A stretch of 64,000 nucleotides of DNA from Chitinophagales bacterium (GCA_026129525.1 JAHCHW010000006.1:269942-333941); one strand, 5' to 3'; shown: positions 17,793 through 28,551, counted from the stretch's first letter. Notes: generated from the letters alone by a model not told the origin. Numbers and translations are program-made.

Positions 17793-20700
17793 ATGCTTCG
17801 CATTTACAAAGCTTCTGCCGGTTCCGGAAAAACCTATACGCTGGTGCGCGAATACCTGCGGCTGGCGCTGGTGCAGCGCGATAAATTCAGGCATATCCTC
17901 GCCATTACTTTCACCAACAAGGCGGCAGCCGAAATGAAAAGCCGCATTATAGAAGCGCTGGCAGGAATTTCGGAGAAGAAAGAAAAATACAATTTACTTA
18001 CTGAGGAATTGGCATCCTTAACCGGAAAGCCGGAAGGCGAGTTGCAATCGGAAGCGGGAATACTGCTGCGAAACATGCTGCACCACTATGCCGATATTTC
18101 CATTTGCACTATTGACAGTTTTGTGCATCGTATAGTACGCTCGTTTGCGTACGACCTGCACCTGCCTATGAGTTTCGATATTGAAATGAGCAAAGAGAAA
18201 CTGCTGGGCGAAGCGGTGGAGTTAATGCTGGATAGTTTAAGCGAAGCCGACTCGCAGGTAACGCAAGCGGTATTGGAATTTGCCGAATCAAAAATTGAGG
18301 AGGGAAAGAGTTGGAATATTGAGCACGAAATCATTTCGTTGGGTAACGAGTTATTTGTGGATGAGGCGCTGCCGCACATCGGCAAGTTGAGTTTTGTTTC
18401 GTTCGATGCACTGCGCGATGCGCGCAAATCGCTTTATGCAAAGCGCACTGCTATTGAACAAAAACTTTTTGCAGAAGGAAAGAAAGCATTTGATGTGATT
18501 GTTTCGGGCGGATACACCTCTAAAGACTTTTACCAAACCAATCGTGGGTTGTTCGGCTTTTTTAAAAGTTACGCGGAAGAAAACTTCCCCAACGACCCGC
18601 TCGGCAACAGCTTTGTGCGTGCAACTGTTGAAAGCGACAACTGGGGCAAAAAATCGGTTATTGAGGAAGGCACAAGGGAACAACTGCTTCGTCATTACCA
18701 AAACATAGATGCCATTTGGGAACGCGAGGGGAAAGACTACTACCTCGCAGACTTACTTCTTAAAAACTATTACTCCTTTATTCTGCTCACCGATTTGCAA
18801 AAGTTACTCGAAGAACTGAAAAGCGACAACAACGTACTTCACATCAGCGACTTTCAACACAAGGTTTATGAAATTGTGCGCGAGCAGGATGCCCCTGTTA
18901 TTTATGAGCGCATAGGCGACCGGTACGATAATATACTGATTGATGAGTTTCAGGACACTTCGGTAATGCAGTGGCGCAACTTACTGCCGCTGATTGAAAC
19001 ATCGCAGTTTAAAGGCGAAGACAGTTTGATTGTAGGCGATGGCAAGCAGGCCATTTACCGTTTTCGCGGTGGCGAGGTGGAACAGTTTTCGGTGTTGCCG
19101 GCTGTTTACGGAAGCGAGCACGATGAAATACTCAAGGGGCGTGAAATTGCCATCAATAATTACGGAGTAGAAACTATTGCGCTCGAAAAAAATTTCCGGG
19201 GCCGCAAGGAAATTATTGACTTCAATAATTCGCTTTACAAAGAACTGCTACAGTTACCCGAACTGAAAAACAAAGCCATTTACTCCGACTATCATCAACA
19301 GCAGGGGCGCGATGAAGCAGGAGGTTTTGTGCAAATAGAATTTTTGAAAGAGGCGGAAGAGGATGAACTCAGTTTGCACGATTGCCGTTGCCTGCGGGTG
19401 CGTGAAATAATTAACGATGTGTTGCAACGCGGTTACTCGTATCGCGATGTGGCGGTGCTTACGCGCTCTAACAGCAATGCGAGTATCATCGCATCGTACC
19501 TGGTGGAGCAGGGCGTAAAGGTTATATCGCCCGAAAGTTTGCTTATTCATCATTCGCCCAAAGTGCGGCTGCTGCTTTCGGCACTCAGCTACATTAACCG
19601 CAAGGACAACCATATTTCGCGGGCCGAAATTTTGCACTACGCACATTTAGTGCAAGGCAAAAGTTTCGATTATCAATTAGTTGATGCCCGCACAGGCTAC
19701 AAAGTTTTTGAAAAACAACTGGAAGGGTTAACCGGTTGCCGGCTTTACAGTTCCGAACTTTCTACCGGCAGGTTAAGCGATTTGGCACAGCAACTTATTC
19801 AGATTTTTCATTTGCAGGACGATGACCCCTTTGTGCAGTTTTTTGCCGATGAAGTGTTGCTGTTTGCTTCGCGCTACGGCAACAACATAGAGGATTTTTT
19901 GCAATGGTGGGATGAAGTGAAACACAAGAAGAGCATTATTTATCCTGAGTCGCTGGATGCGGTGCGGATAATGACCATCCACAAATCGAAAGGGTTACAG
20001 TTTCCGGTAGTGATATTGGCTGATGCCGATGAAAAAAAGAAAATGACCAAAAATTTCTTTTGGGTAGAGTTGGAAAAAAAATGGCTGCCCGAACTGAACA
20101 TCGGGTTGTTGCCCCGCAGCGAAAAAGTGGAGCAAACCGAATTTGCTCATTTGTACGAGCGCGAAAACGAGCAATCGTTTTTGGATATGCTCAACCTGTT
20201 TTATGTAGGCACTACCCGCCCCGAAGACGCACTCTATATTCTCTCCTCCGAAACTAAAGAAAAGCCGAAAGAAAATAACTCGGTGGTGGCTTTGCTGGTG
20301 TCGTATCTGAAACAATCAGGTGTTTGGGACGGTTTTACCGATTACTCATTTGGTGATGCCGGATTTAAGAAAACATCGAAGACGAAAGAAGAACGCAACA
20401 ACTTATATGTAAAAGAGAAAACCGAATCCAAAAACCTGCTGGCATCAAACATACAGGTTAAAATGCGAGCCGAACTTTTGTGGAGCGATGAGCGCACTGC
20501 CGGTATTGACAGAGGCAAGCAGTTACACGAGGCATTAAAGTTTGTTCGCTATCGTGGCGATGAAGAACCCGCAGTAGAAAAAATGCAGGCAAACGGAATA
20601 CTGAGTGAAGGCGAGAAGAAAAGTATCATCACAAAACTGAAAGAGATAACTGCTCATCCTGACATACAAGAATATTTTTCGGAGCATGTTACGGTTATCA

Positions 20701-20924
20701 ACGAAAGGGCATTATTGAAGAACGACCGAAAAGCGCGCTTTCCGGACCGTATAGTTTTGCAAAACGGCAGTGCAGTAATAATTGATTACAAAACCGGCAA
20801 CCCTTTGCCCAAATATGCCGAACAACTGAATGAATACGCGCTCTTGTTAACCGAAGCAGGAATACCCGTTAGCCGAAAAATTATTTTTTACACAACTGCC
20901 ATGAAAGCGGAGGTATTGCCATGA
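17793..20924 (+). CDS. addA: AddA-like UvrD-type helicase/nuclease
   Basis: 1043 residues; helicase subunit of an AddAB/RecBCD-type double-strand break processing enzyme. Walker A is ASAGSGKT (residues 7-14), FTNKAAAEMK is motif Ia, ILIDEFQDTS near 380 is Walker B, MTIHKSKGLQFPVV is a late helicase motif and FYVGTTRPED motif VI. The C-terminal RecB-family nuclease domain has IDYKTGNPLP with Asp about 998. The next gene overlaps it by four bases (ATGA), as expected for subunits of one complex. Confidence 0.9.
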   Translation: MLRIYKASAGSGKTYTLVREYLRLALVQRDKFRHILAITFTNKAAAEMKSRIIEALAGISEKKEKYNLLTEELASLTGKPEGELQSEAGILLRNMLHHYADISICTIDSFVHRIVRSFAYDLHLPMSFDIEMSKEKLLGEAVELMLDSLSEADSQVTQAVLEFAESKIEEGKSWNIEHEIISLGNELFVDEALPHIGKLSFVSFDALRDARKSLYAKRTAIEQKLFAEGKKAFDVIVSGGYTSKDFYQTNRGLFGFFKSYAEENFPNDPLGNSFVRATVESDNWGKKSVIEEGTREQLLRHYQNIDAIWEREGKDYYLADLLLKNYYSFILLTDLQKLLEELKSDNNVLHISDFQHKVYEIVREQDAPVIYERIGDRYDNILIDEFQDTSVMQWRNLLPLIETSQFKGEDSLIVGDGKQAIYRFRGGEVEQFSVLPAVYGSEHDEILKGREIAINNYGVETIALEKNFRGRKEIIDFNNSLYKELLQLPELKNKAIYSDYHQQQGRDEAGGFVQIEFLKEAEEDELSLHDCRCLRVREIINDVLQRGYSYRDVAVLTRSNSNASIIASYLVEQGVKVISPESLLIHHSPKVRLLLSALSYINRKDNHISRAEILHYAHLVQGKSFDYQLVDARTGYKVFEKQLEGLTGCRLYSSELSTGRLSDLAQQLIQIFHLQDDDPFVQFFADEVLLFASRYGNNIEDFLQWWDEVKHKKSIIYPESLDAVRIMTIHKSKGLQFPVVILADADEKKKMTKNFFWVELEKKWLPELNIGLLPRSEKVEQTEFAHLYERENEQSFLDMLNLFYVGTTRPEDALYILSSETKEKPKENNSVVALLVSYLKQSGVWDGFTDYSFGDAGFKKTSKTKEERNNLYVKEKTESKNLLASNIQVKMRAELLWSDERTAGIDRGKQLHEALKFVRYRGDEEPAVEKMQANGILSEGEKKSIITKLKEITAHPDIQEYFSEHVTVINERALLKNDRKARFPDRIVLQNGSAVIIDYKTGNPLPKYAEQLNEYALLLTEAGIPVSRKIIFYTTAMKAEVLP

Positions 20925-23737
20925 GCACTTTCCTGCATGATATCGCCAAACAAATTTTAGAAAAACACGGCAGCAATCTTAGCCGCGTGTTGGTGTTGTT
21001 GCCTAATCAGCGCTCCTGTACCTATTTCAGAAATGCATTGCACAGTTTGGCAAACAAAGCCGTGCTATCCCCTGAAATCAGTACGCTGCAAAATTTCATG
21101 CTTTCGCAAAGCGAACTAACCACAACCGATACAATTGAACTGATAACCGAACTGTATGCCTGCCACCGCGAAACCGGAGGCGATGCTACGCTCGATGATT
21201 TTATTGGCACCGCCCATGTAATGCTCGATGATTTTAACGAGTTGGATATGCAAATGGTAAACGCCAAATCGTTTTTCAAAAATTTGGAGTTACTGCAAAG
21301 CATGAATGTGTACGAGCCGGGGGCTGAGCCATCGGAATACAAAATAAAATATCGCAGGTTTTGGGAAAATTTCGGAGAGCTTTACCACCGCCTGCGCGAG
21401 CGATTGAAAGCGAAGCGCAAAGGTTATCAGGGAATGATTTTGCGCGAAGTGGCGGAAAACATTTCTGCACTTAACACCAGTGCTTACGATGCGGTGTATC
21501 TGGCGGCTTTCAGCGGGCTGAACAAAACCGATGAAGTTGCCATTATCCATTTACTGCGCGGGAAGAAAGCGGAAATTTTCTGGGATGCCGATGCTTATTA
21601 TGTAAATGATGAAATGCAGGAGGCGGGCTACTTCTTCCGCAAGTATGCCAAACAATTTAAAATTCCGGAAAGCACATGGAAAACTTCTATTGCTAACAAC
21701 CAGCGCAAAGTAACCATTATAGGCGCTGCCAAAAGCATCGGCCAGGTAAAAGTGGCGGCTGATGTGCTTGCCCGCCAACTTGCAATAAACGAAACCAACG
21801 CGCTGAACACCGTGGTGGTAGTTCCCGATGAAAAATTGTTGTTGCCCTTAATTGCACACATTCCCGCTTCGGTAAATGCAGTAAACATCACCATGGGTTT
21901 AACCATTGCAGGCAGCAACACCGCATCGTGGTTCGAAATTTTGTTCCGCTTGTTCGATAACTCACAGCGCTACACATCAGGCAGCGGTAAACAGCGCTTT
22001 TATTACAAGGATGTGTTTTCGCTTTTGCAGCACAATTTTTTCCGCTTGTTGATGCCCGATAAACCGGTGTTGGATTTTATGGGGTTGATGAAGAAACGAA
22101 ACCGCGTGTTGATTAGTGCCGATGAAATGGTGAATGCCCTTGGCGAAGAAATGAAACTGCTCTTTTTTGAAGGAGAAGATGGCAAAGCATACACTGAATT
22201 TCTGCACCGCATCAATACACAGCTTTTATCGCAATTGGTTTACAGAGTTCGCCATGGAAACAAAGCGCTGAGTTCGGAAGTGGAAATTGCTCACCGTGTA
22301 ATGAACATTATTGAGTCGGCTTCGAAAATTTTTGAGCAGGGCAACGAAGTAAGCATCAAAACATTTATTACGCTGCTGCGCGAACAGTTCAGACAGGAGC
22401 GCGTGCCCCTGGAAGGCGAACCTGTACAGGGTTTGCAGATCATGGGCTTGCAAGAAACCCGCGGGCTTGATTTTGAAAATGTAATTGTGCTTTCTGCCAA
22501 CGAGGGCATTCTTCCTTCCGGAAAAAATCAACGCACATTTATTCCGTACGAACTGCGCAGGGAATTTTTGACTACACACAAAGAAAAGGATGCAATAACA
22601 GCTTATCTGTTTTACCGCTTGCTGCATAAGGCGAAAAAAGTTTTTCTACTCTACAACACCGAGCCTGACGAGCTTGGCGGAGGAGAAAAGAGCCGCTTTA
22701 TTCTGCAACTACAACGCGAAATGGCGGGCAACCCAAACACCAAAATTCAGGATTTGATTTTTGCCGTTGACCCGCCACCGGCTGCCAATACACAACCTAT
22801 AGTTATCGAAAAAACAGAGAATGTAACAGAGAAACTTCAGCGCATTCTTACTACATCGGGCTTATCGCCATCGGCTTTAAACACGTACATCAATTGTCCG
22901 TTGCAATATTACTTCCGCTACATAGCCGGATTGCGCGAGGAAGACGACATGGAGGAAAGCCCTGAAGCCTCCACCATCGGTTCGGCTGTACATCATGCAC
23001 TTGAAAAAATTTACGAGCCGTTGAATGGAAAGACAGTTACTCCTTTTTTTCTTGAAGCAGCATGGAAAAATCGCGAACGCATTGAACAGTTGGTACGCGA
23101 AAATTTATCGGAGCGTTTTGATGCCGAATCGTTAAGCAGAGGAAAAAGTTTGCTGCTCTATAAAGTGTGTGTAAAACTGGCTGAAGAATTTTTGAAACAC
23201 GAATGGCAATTAGCGCAGCAACTGGAAGAGCAGGGAATAAAAACGGAAATGCTGATGCAGGAGCAGCAACTGAAAGCTACTTTGCAAATTGATGATACAG
23301 AAATGCTGGTTAGCGGGCGAGTGGACAGAGTGGAGCGCCTTGAAGGCATTGTGCAAATTGCCGATTACAAAACCGGAAACGCAAAAAAACTTCCGGTGCT
23401 GAATGAAGAAGCATGGGACGAACTATTCACCAACCCCAAGTATGCCAAGGCGGTACAGTTGTTGGTGTATGCGTGGTTGTATTACCGCACCAATGGCAGC
23501 AATGTTTTGCCACTACGCTCCGGTATTTATTGGCTGCGCGATGCCGATAAAAAATTCAACGCACTTTGCACTTCGGCAGGCAACGATTTGCTGACCGAAA
23601 ATGAGGTGCAGCGCTTTGAAGAAAAATTAACTGCACTCATCAGTGAGTTAAACAATCGCACCGCTCCCTTTACCCAAACCGAAGATGTAAAACGCTGCGC
23701 CTACTGCGATTTTGTTCGCATTTGCGGGAGGGATTGA
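20921..23737 (+). CDS. addB: AddB-like PD-(D/E)XK nuclease subunit
   Basis: 938 residues; the second subunit of the AddAB-type complex. The N-terminal two thirds are a degenerate helicase-like region (VLLPNQRSCTYF near residue 26, QETRGLDFENVIVLS in the middle). The C-terminal nuclease domain has IADYKTGNAK with Asp about 815. Four Cys (about 659 in NCPLQYYF; 926, 929 and 935 in CAYCDFVRIC) match the [4Fe-4S] staple of AddB nucleases. Translationally coupled to addA. Confidence 0.88.
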   Translation: MSTFLHDIAKQILEKHGSNLSRVLVLLPNQRSCTYFRNALHSLANKAVLSPEISTLQNFMLSQSELTTTDTIELITELYACHRETGGDATLDDFIGTAHVMLDDFNELDMQMVNAKSFFKNLELLQSMNVYEPGAEPSEYKIKYRRFWENFGELYHRLRERLKAKRKGYQGMILREVAENISALNTSAYDAVYLAAFSGLNKTDEVAIIHLLRGKKAEIFWDADAYYVNDEMQEAGYFFRKYAKQFKIPESTWKTSIANNQRKVTIIGAAKSIGQVKVAADVLARQLAINETNALNTVVVVPDEKLLLPLIAHIPASVNAVNITMGLTIAGSNTASWFEILFRLFDNSQRYTSGSGKQRFYYKDVFSLLQHNFFRLLMPDKPVLDFMGLMKKRNRVLISADEMVNALGEEMKLLFFEGEDGKAYTEFLHRINTQLLSQLVYRVRHGNKALSSEVEIAHRVMNIIESASKIFEQGNEVSIKTFITLLREQFRQERVPLEGEPVQGLQIMGLQETRGLDFENVIVLSANEGILPSGKNQRTFIPYELRREFLTTHKEKDAITAYLFYRLLHKAKKVFLLYNTEPDELGGGEKSRFILQLQREMAGNPNTKIQDLIFAVDPPPAANTQPIVIEKTENVTEKLQRILTTSGLSPSALNTYINCPLQYYFRYIAGLREEDDMEESPEASTIGSAVHHALEKIYEPLNGKTVTPFFLEAAWKNRERIEQLVRENLSERFDAESLSRGKSLLLYKVCVKLAEEFLKHEWQLAQQLEEQGIKTEMLMQEQQLKATLQIDDTEMLVSGRVDRVERLEGIVQIADYKTGNAKKLPVLNEEAWDELFTNPKYAKAVQLLVYAWLYYRTNGSNVLPLRSGIYWLRDADKKFNALCTSAGNDLLTENEVQRFEEKLTALISELNNRTAPFTQTEDVKRCAYCDFVRICGRD

Positions 23738-23775
23738 GATCTTTTTCCATTCTAGTTTATTTTCACCACACCTTT

Positions 23776-24384
23776 ATGCTTCGTTTTACTTCATCTCTAT
23801 TTTCTATTACAATTACATGCTTGTTCATCATTTCATCTTGCAAACCTGCCAAGCGCATTGAAATTGCCGATAAAAAATACCTGAAGCGCGCGCCTTACGA
23901 TGCCATTATTGTGCCGGGCTATCCGTATGTAACCGACAACTACCCGTATGGCAGCGAACGCAATAAAATTTTACTGAACACCCGCATTTACTGGGCAAAG
24001 GAGTTGTACGAAAAAGGTATTGCCAAAAACATCATTTTTTCGGGTGCAGCAACGCACACGCCTTTTGTGGAAGGCTGCATTATGAAAATGGTAGCTGATT
24101 CATTGGGCATTCCCGGAGAGCATACATTTATTGAGGATAAAGCGCTGCACAGCTATCAGAATGCCATTTACGGAAAGCGGCTCGCCAAAAAACTCGGCTT
24201 CAAAAAAATTGCCGTTGCTACCGACCCCTTTCAGTTTGCTTACATGACCTACCTGCTCAATATTTTTACACCCGGCATGCCCATTCTTACCTTCAAGCCC
24301 GAACGGATGGCAGAGTTTATAAAACCGCTCCCGCATATTGACGCAAACGATGCTTATGTTGAAAATTTTGTACCGGTTGATTAG
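23776..24384 (+). CDS. YdcF/SanA-like DUF218 lipoprotein
   Basis: ATG 23776 begins a signal peptide (MLRFTSSLFSITITCLFIIS) with lipobox ISSC; the longer frame from 23722 overlaps addB and buries the signal. The mature part has the DUF218 pattern: YDAIIVPGYPY at the start, NIIFSGAATHTPFVEG in the middle and EDKALHSYQNAIYGKR later. DUF218 proteins such as SanA and YdcF are envelope proteins of uncertain activity. About 202 residues. Confidence 0.82.
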   Translation: MLRFTSSLFSITITCLFIISSCKPAKRIEIADKKYLKRAPYDAIIVPGYPYVTDNYPYGSERNKILLNTRIYWAKELYEKGIAKNIIFSGAATHTPFVEGCIMKMVADSLGIPGEHTFIEDKALHSYQNAIYGKRLAKKLGFKKIAVATDPFQFAYMTYLLNIFTPGMPILTFKPERMAEFIKPLPHIDANDAYVENFVPVD

Positions 24385-24427
24385 TCGTAATATCAACATA
24401 GCCAACGACTTTGCGTTATCCATATGT

Positions 24428-24443
24428 TTTAAAAGCTTTTAAA
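24428..24443. repeat. 16-base palindrome upstream of sdaA
   Basis: TTTAAAAGCTTTTAAA is perfectly self-complementary and ends 27 bases before the sdaA start. It could be an operator, or chance in AT-rich DNA. Confidence 0.3.
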
Positions 24444-24470
24444 CCAAAGGGCTTTAGCTAATTTCGAAAC

Positions 24471-25898
24471 ATGGCTCTTAAAGAATCGCTAAGCGTTTTC
24501 GATATTTTTAAAATTGGTGTTGGTCCTTCCAGTTCGCATACACTTGGTCCGTGGCGGGCTGCAGAGAAATTTTTGAACGAACTGCAATCAGCAGGAAAAC
24601 TGCAAAGTACTATTTCGGTAAATGTGAAACTCTACGGCTCTCTTGCAAAAACCGGAAAGGGACACGGAACCGATATAGCGGTAATACTTGGTTTATTAGG
24701 CGCTGACCCTGTAACTTTCGATACAACCTCTATTGATAGTACAATTGCCGCTGTTAAGGCAAGCAACAATTTGTTGCTGTTGGGTAAACATCCTATTTCA
24801 TTTAACCCTGCAACCGATATTGAGTTTCTTAAAAAGGAAAGCCTTCCGTTTCATCCCAATGCTTTATCGTTTACTGCACAGTTAAGCGATGGTACCTTGC
24901 ATGAAACGGTTTATTATTCCGTTGGCGGTGGTTTTGTAGTGGCAGAAGGAGAGGAGGCGGTAAAGAAAAACGCTGTACTCAAATACGATGTGCATGATGC
25001 CGATGATTTGTTGCAAAACTGTATGCGTGCCGGTTTAAGCATTTCGCAATTGGTAATGGAAAATGAACGGGCATGGCGTACCGATGCCGAAACACGAGCC
25101 GGTGTGTTGAATATTTGGAGAGTAATGGCAGACTGTATGTATCGCGGATGCCATCAAAGCGGCATTTTACCCGGAGGGTTGAATGTTGCTCGCAGAGCCG
25201 CAGCCATGAACCGTCAGTTGCTGAAAGGTTATAAAGCCCAAAATTTTGAGGACTGGATTGCCGCCATTGCTAATTCTGAACAATCGTTCACATCCATAAT
25301 GAACTGGATTAGCTGCTTCGCTTTAGCGGTAAACGAAGAAAATGCCTCTTTCGGCAGAGTAGTAACTGCCCCCACCAACGGAGCAGCAGGTGTGGTACCG
25401 GCAGTGCTTATGTATTACTATCTGTTCTGCGGAAAAAAATCAGATAGCGACATCATCAACTTTCTCTTAACCGCGTCCGAAATAGGAGCCATTTTCAAAA
25501 AAGGCTCTACCATTTCGGCAGCCATGGGAGGTTGCCAGGCAGAAATTGGCGTTTCAAGCGCCATGGCTGCCGCTGCACTTACCGAAGGAATGGGCGGTAC
25601 TCCTGCACAGGCATTACAGGCTGCCGAAATAGCTATGGAGCACCACCTCGGCATGACCTGCGACCCTATTGGCGGCTTAGTGCAGATTCCCTGCATTGAG
25701 CGCAATACTATGGGGGCGGTAAAAGCTATTACCGCCTCTCAATTGGCCCTGCAAAGCGATGCCGACCTCATGAAAATTTCTTTAGATACCGTAATTAAAA
25801 CCATGTGGGAAACCGCACAGGATATGAGCAGCAAATACAAAGAAACTGCCGATGGTGGGCTGGCTACAAACATTCCGCTCAATTTGCCGGAGTGTTAG
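24471..25898 (+). CDS. sdaA: L-serine ammonia-lyase (iron-sulfur type, single chain)
   Basis: Deaminates L-serine to pyruvate with an oxygen-sensitive [4Fe-4S] cluster. The 475-residue chain unites the beta domain ([19 protein letters not shown]) and the alpha domain. Likely cluster cysteines are in [26 protein letters not shown] and QIPCIERN. Single-gene unit. Confidence 0.95.
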   Translation: MALKESLSVFDIFKIGVGPSSSHTLGPWRAAEKFLNELQSAGKLQSTISVNVKLYGSLAKTGKGHGTDIAVILGLLGADPVTFDTTSIDSTIAAVKASNNLLLLGKHPISFNPATDIEFLKKESLPFHPNALSFTAQLSDGTLHETVYYSVGGGFVVAEGEEAVKKNAVLKYDVHDADDLLQNCMRAGLSISQLVMENERAWRTDAETRAGVLNIWRVMADCMYRGCHQSGILPGGLNVARRAAAMNRQLLKGYKAQNFEDWIAAIANSEQSFTSIMNWISCFALAVNEENASFGRVVTAPTNGAAGVVPAVLMYYYLFCGKKSDSDIINFLLTASEIGAIFKKGSTISAAMGGCQAEIGVSSAMAAAALTEGMGGTPAQALQAAEIAMEHHLGMTCDPIGGLVQIPCIERNTMGAVKAITASQLALQSDADLMKISLDTVIKTMWETAQDMSSKYKETADGGLATNIPLNLPEC

Positions 25899-25970
25899 TT
25901 TTCGGCAGTCCTCTTTTACATCCTAATTACAGAGGCGAAACTCATGCGCCAAAAAATATTGAAACAAACA

Positions 25971-26001
25971 TTTGTAACTCTGTTGGCAAAATCTATCTTT
26001 G
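25971..26001 (+). promoter_or_regulatory. Promoter of the rpsC-rplX operon
   Basis: TTTG (25971-25974), 19-base spacer, TATCTTTG (25994-26001), 41 bases before rpsC. Spacing is identical to the infA promoter, and 16 of 19 spacer bases are the same. Confidence 0.85.
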
Positions 26002-26042
26002 CAGTCCATTTTTCGGAAATATCACAGAAAATCAACTAATTA

Positions 26043-26747
26043 ATGGGTCAAAAAACGAGTCCTGTAGCTAATCGCCTCGGAATTGTAAGAGGATGGGAAA
26101 GCAATTGGTTTGGCGGAAAAGATGCCGGTGCTAAACTGGTAGAAGACGAAAAAATCCGTCAGTACCTTAAAGCGCGTATCAACAAAGGCGGCATTTCGCG
26201 CATAGTAATCGAAAGAACTATGAAGCGCGTAACCGTTACCATCCACACTTCGCGCCCCGGTATTATTATAGGAAGAGGCGGAAACGAAGTTGACCGCATT
26301 AAGGAAGAATTGAAGCAAATTACCGGCAAGGATGTTCAAATAAACATCGTTGAAATTCGCAGACCGGAAATGGAAGCCGCTATTGTGGGCGAAACGATTG
26401 CCAAACAATTGGAAGCGCGTATCAATTACCGCAGAGCCGTTAAAATGGCAATTGCATCAGCCATGCGTATGGGTGCTGAAGGGATTAAAGTGCGTGTGGG
26501 CGGTCGTATTGGCGGTGCCGATATGGCAAGAACCGAAGAATACAAACAAGGAAGAATTCCTTTACATACATGGAGAGCCGATATTGACTACGCTATTTCT
26601 GAAGCGTTGACCATTTACGGTAAACTCGGTATTAAAGTATGGATTTGCCGTGGTGAAGTTTACGGTAAACGCGACTTAACAGGAGCATTTACCGGAGAAG
26701 AAAAGCAGGAAAAGCGCAAACCCAAAGGCAGAATTGCCAAAAAGTAA
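26043..26747 (+). CDS. rpsC: 30S ribosomal protein S3
   Basis: 234 residues, starting [20 protein letters not shown]. The KH domain holds [20 protein letters not shown] and the C-terminal half [20 protein letters not shown]. It heads a six-gene fragment of the S10/spc cluster. The genes that normally precede it (rpsJ to rplV) are missing; sdaA lies there instead. Confidence 0.97.
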   Translation: MGQKTSPVANRLGIVRGWESNWFGGKDAGAKLVEDEKIRQYLKARINKGGISRIVIERTMKRVTVTIHTSRPGIIIGRGGNEVDRIKEELKQITGKDVQINIVEIRRPEMEAAIVGETIAKQLEARINYRRAVKMAIASAMRMGAEGIKVRVGGRIGGADMARTEEYKQGRIPLHTWRADIDYAISEALTIYGKLGIKVWICRGEVYGKRDLTGAFTGEEKQEKRKPKGRIAKK

Positions 26748-26772
26748 TTAAAACAGTTTTAACAGTACAGTT

Positions 26773-27195
26773 ATGTTATTACCTAAAAGAACCAAGTGGA
26801 GAAAGACCCAAAAGGGCAGAGTAGCCGATAAAACTTATCGCGGTGCGGAAATTGCATTTGGCACTTATGCACTTAAAAGTTTGGAAAGCGGTAAAGTAAG
26901 CAACAAGCAAATTGAAGCTGCCCGTGTGGCGTTTACCCGTTTTATGAAGCGTGAAGGAAAGGTTTGGATTCGTATTTTCCCCGATAAACCCATTACCAAA
27001 AAACCTTTGGAGGTTCGTATGGGTAAAGGTAAAGGTAACCCCGAAGGTTGGGAAGCACCTGTTCAGGCAGGAAGAATTCTGTTTGAAGTGGACGGTGTTT
27101 CGCGCGAGGTAGCTTACGAAGCCATGTTGCTGGCTGCACACAAACTTTCGGTAAAAACAAAATTCATTACCCGCAGAGATGCGGTTGAAGCATAA
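26773..27195 (+). CDS. rplP: 50S ribosomal protein L16
   Basis: 140 residues, starting [17 protein letters not shown], with the conserved [20 protein letters not shown] and a GKGNPEGW sequence near the peptidyl-transferase-proximal loop. Normal order after rpsC. Confidence 0.97.
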   Translation: MLLPKRTKWRKTQKGRVADKTYRGAEIAFGTYALKSLESGKVSNKQIEAARVAFTRFMKREGKVWIRIFPDKPITKKPLEVRMGKGKGNPEGWEAPVQAGRILFEVDGVSREVAYEAMLLAAHKLSVKTKFITRRDAVEA

Positions 27196-27219
27196 TCGGC
27201 ATCGTAAATAACCATTGTT

Positions 27220-27438
27220 ATGGGAGTAAATAAAAAATTGAAAAAAGAAGATATCCGCCAGTTTGTTACCGAAGATTTGGTAGCAAAGGTTAATTCAGAA
27301 AAAGAAGAATTAAAGCGCTTGAAGTTTAATCACGCGGTTACTACTTTAAGCAATCCTGCATCTATTCGTGCTACACGAAGAGATGTAGCCCGTTTAGCCA
27401 CCGAACTCAATAAACGCAAAAGAGAAAACAAAGCATAA
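27220..27438 (+). CDS. rpmC: 50S ribosomal protein L29
   Basis: 72 residues, helical, with LKFNHAVTTLSNPASIRATR matching the L29 core. Located between rplP and rpsQ as usual. L29 helps form the exit-tunnel rim that docks nascent-chain factors. Confidence 0.95.
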   Translation: MGVNKKLKKEDIRQFVTEDLVAKVNSEKEELKRLKFNHAVTTLSNPASIRATRRDVARLATELNKRKRENKA

Positions 27439-27450
27439 TCATTCAAGGTC

Positions 27451-27705
27451 ATGGAAAGAAAGTTACGTAAAGAAAGAGTTGGTGTGGTAACCAGCGATAA
27501 AATGGAAAAAACCATTACCGTTTCTATCGAGAGAAAGATAAAACACCCTATTTACGGCAAGTTCGTAAAGCAGACCAAGAAGTTTAAAGCGCATGACGAG
27601 AAGAATGACGCTAAAACCGGTGATACGGTAAAAATCAGCGAAACTCGTCCGTTGAGCAAAACCAAGCGTTGGAGATTGGTAGAAGTAATTGAAAGAGCGA
27701 AGTAA
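27451..27705 (+). CDS. rpsQ: 30S ribosomal protein S17
   Basis: 84 residues, starting [22 protein letters not shown]-fold 16S-binding protein with [18 protein letters not shown] and [19 protein letters not shown]. Starts 12 bases after rpmC. Confidence 0.97.
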   Translation: MERKLRKERVGVVTSDKMEKTITVSIERKIKHPIYGKFVKQTKKFKAHDEKNDAKTGDTVKISETRPLSKTKRWRLVEVIERAK

Positions 27706-27768
27706 GAGCAGCAGACGGCAGTAGTAAGCAGCTTGTTATCGAATCAATAATCAATAATTAACTGAAAA

Positions 27769-28137
27769 ATGTTACAGCAGGAATCAAGGGCCAATGTGGC
27801 TGACAACAGCGGAGCAAAAGAAGTGCTCGTTATTCGTGTACTCGGAGGTTCGAAAAGAAGATATGCCCGCATAGGCGATAAAGTAGTAGTAACCGTTAAG
27901 AAAGCCCTGCCCACAGGCGGTGTTAAAAAAGGCGCTGTTTCTACTGCAGTGGTAGTACGTACTACCCGCCCCGTTCGCAGAAAAGACGGTTCGTATATCC
28001 GTTTTGACGACAACGCTGTTGTGTTGTTGAACAACCAGGACGAACCACGCGGCACACGTATATTTGGACCTGTTGCCCGCGAACTGCGCGACAAGCAGTT
28101 TATGAAAATTGTTTCGCTCGCACCTGAAGTATTATAA
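27769..28137 (+). CDS. rplN: 50S ribosomal protein L14
   Basis: 122 residues, starting [19 protein letters not shown]. The C-terminal [20 protein letters not shown] is diagnostic. Follows rpsQ after a 63-base gap. Confidence 0.97.
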   Translation: MLQQESRANVADNSGAKEVLVIRVLGGSKRRYARIGDKVVVTVKKALPTGGVKKGAVSTAVVVRTTRPVRRKDGSYIRFDDNAVVLLNNQDEPRGTRIFGPVARELRDKQFMKIVSLAPEVL

Positions 28138-28159
28138 GAACAATAGAAAAAATTTCACA

Positions 28160-28468
28160 ATGAAATTGCATGTAAAGAAAAATGACGAAGTGGTAATTCT
28201 TGCCGGTGACGATAAAGGCAAGAAGGGCCGCGTAATAGATGTTGACCGCAAAAAAGGTCGTGTATTCGTGGAGGGAATTAACCTGAACAGCCGCCACACT
28301 AAGCCCAACGCAAAAAATCCTCAGGGAGGCATTGTAAAATCTCCGGGCAGTATCCATGCTTCTAACGTGGCACTGTTGAGCGATGGCAAAGCTACCCGCG
28401 TAGGTAGAAAAGAAGAAAAGGGCAAGACAGTGCGCTATGCCAAGAAAACCGGAAAAAGTTTAGACTAA
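28160..28468 (+). CDS. rplX: 50S ribosomal protein L24
   Basis: ATG 28160 ([20 protein letters not shown]) gives a 102-residue L24 with its KOW motif. An in-frame start at 28109 would overlap rplN and add 17 unrelated residues. This is the last gene of the fragment: rplE and the rest of the spc operon do not follow; a terminator does. Confidence 0.96.
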   Translation: MKLHVKKNDEVVILAGDDKGKKGRVIDVDRKKGRVFVEGINLNSRHTKPNAKNPQGGIVKSPGSIHASNVALLSDGKATRVGRKEEKGKTVRYAKKTGKSLD

Positions 28469-28494
28469 TCAATAGTATAAACCACAACTTAAAG

Positions 28495-28520
28495 GGCGGA
28501 ATTTTTGTTCCGCCTTTTTT
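28495..28520 (+). terminator. Terminator of the rpsC-rplX operon
   Basis: GGCGGAA (28495-28501), loop TTTTTG, TTCCGCC (28508-28514) and a T-run. A strong terminator right after rplX shows that the ribosomal unit truly ends here. Confidence 0.9.
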
Positions 28521-28551
28521 CTTTTATCCTGCTTCAGCTACGTTGCTTTTT

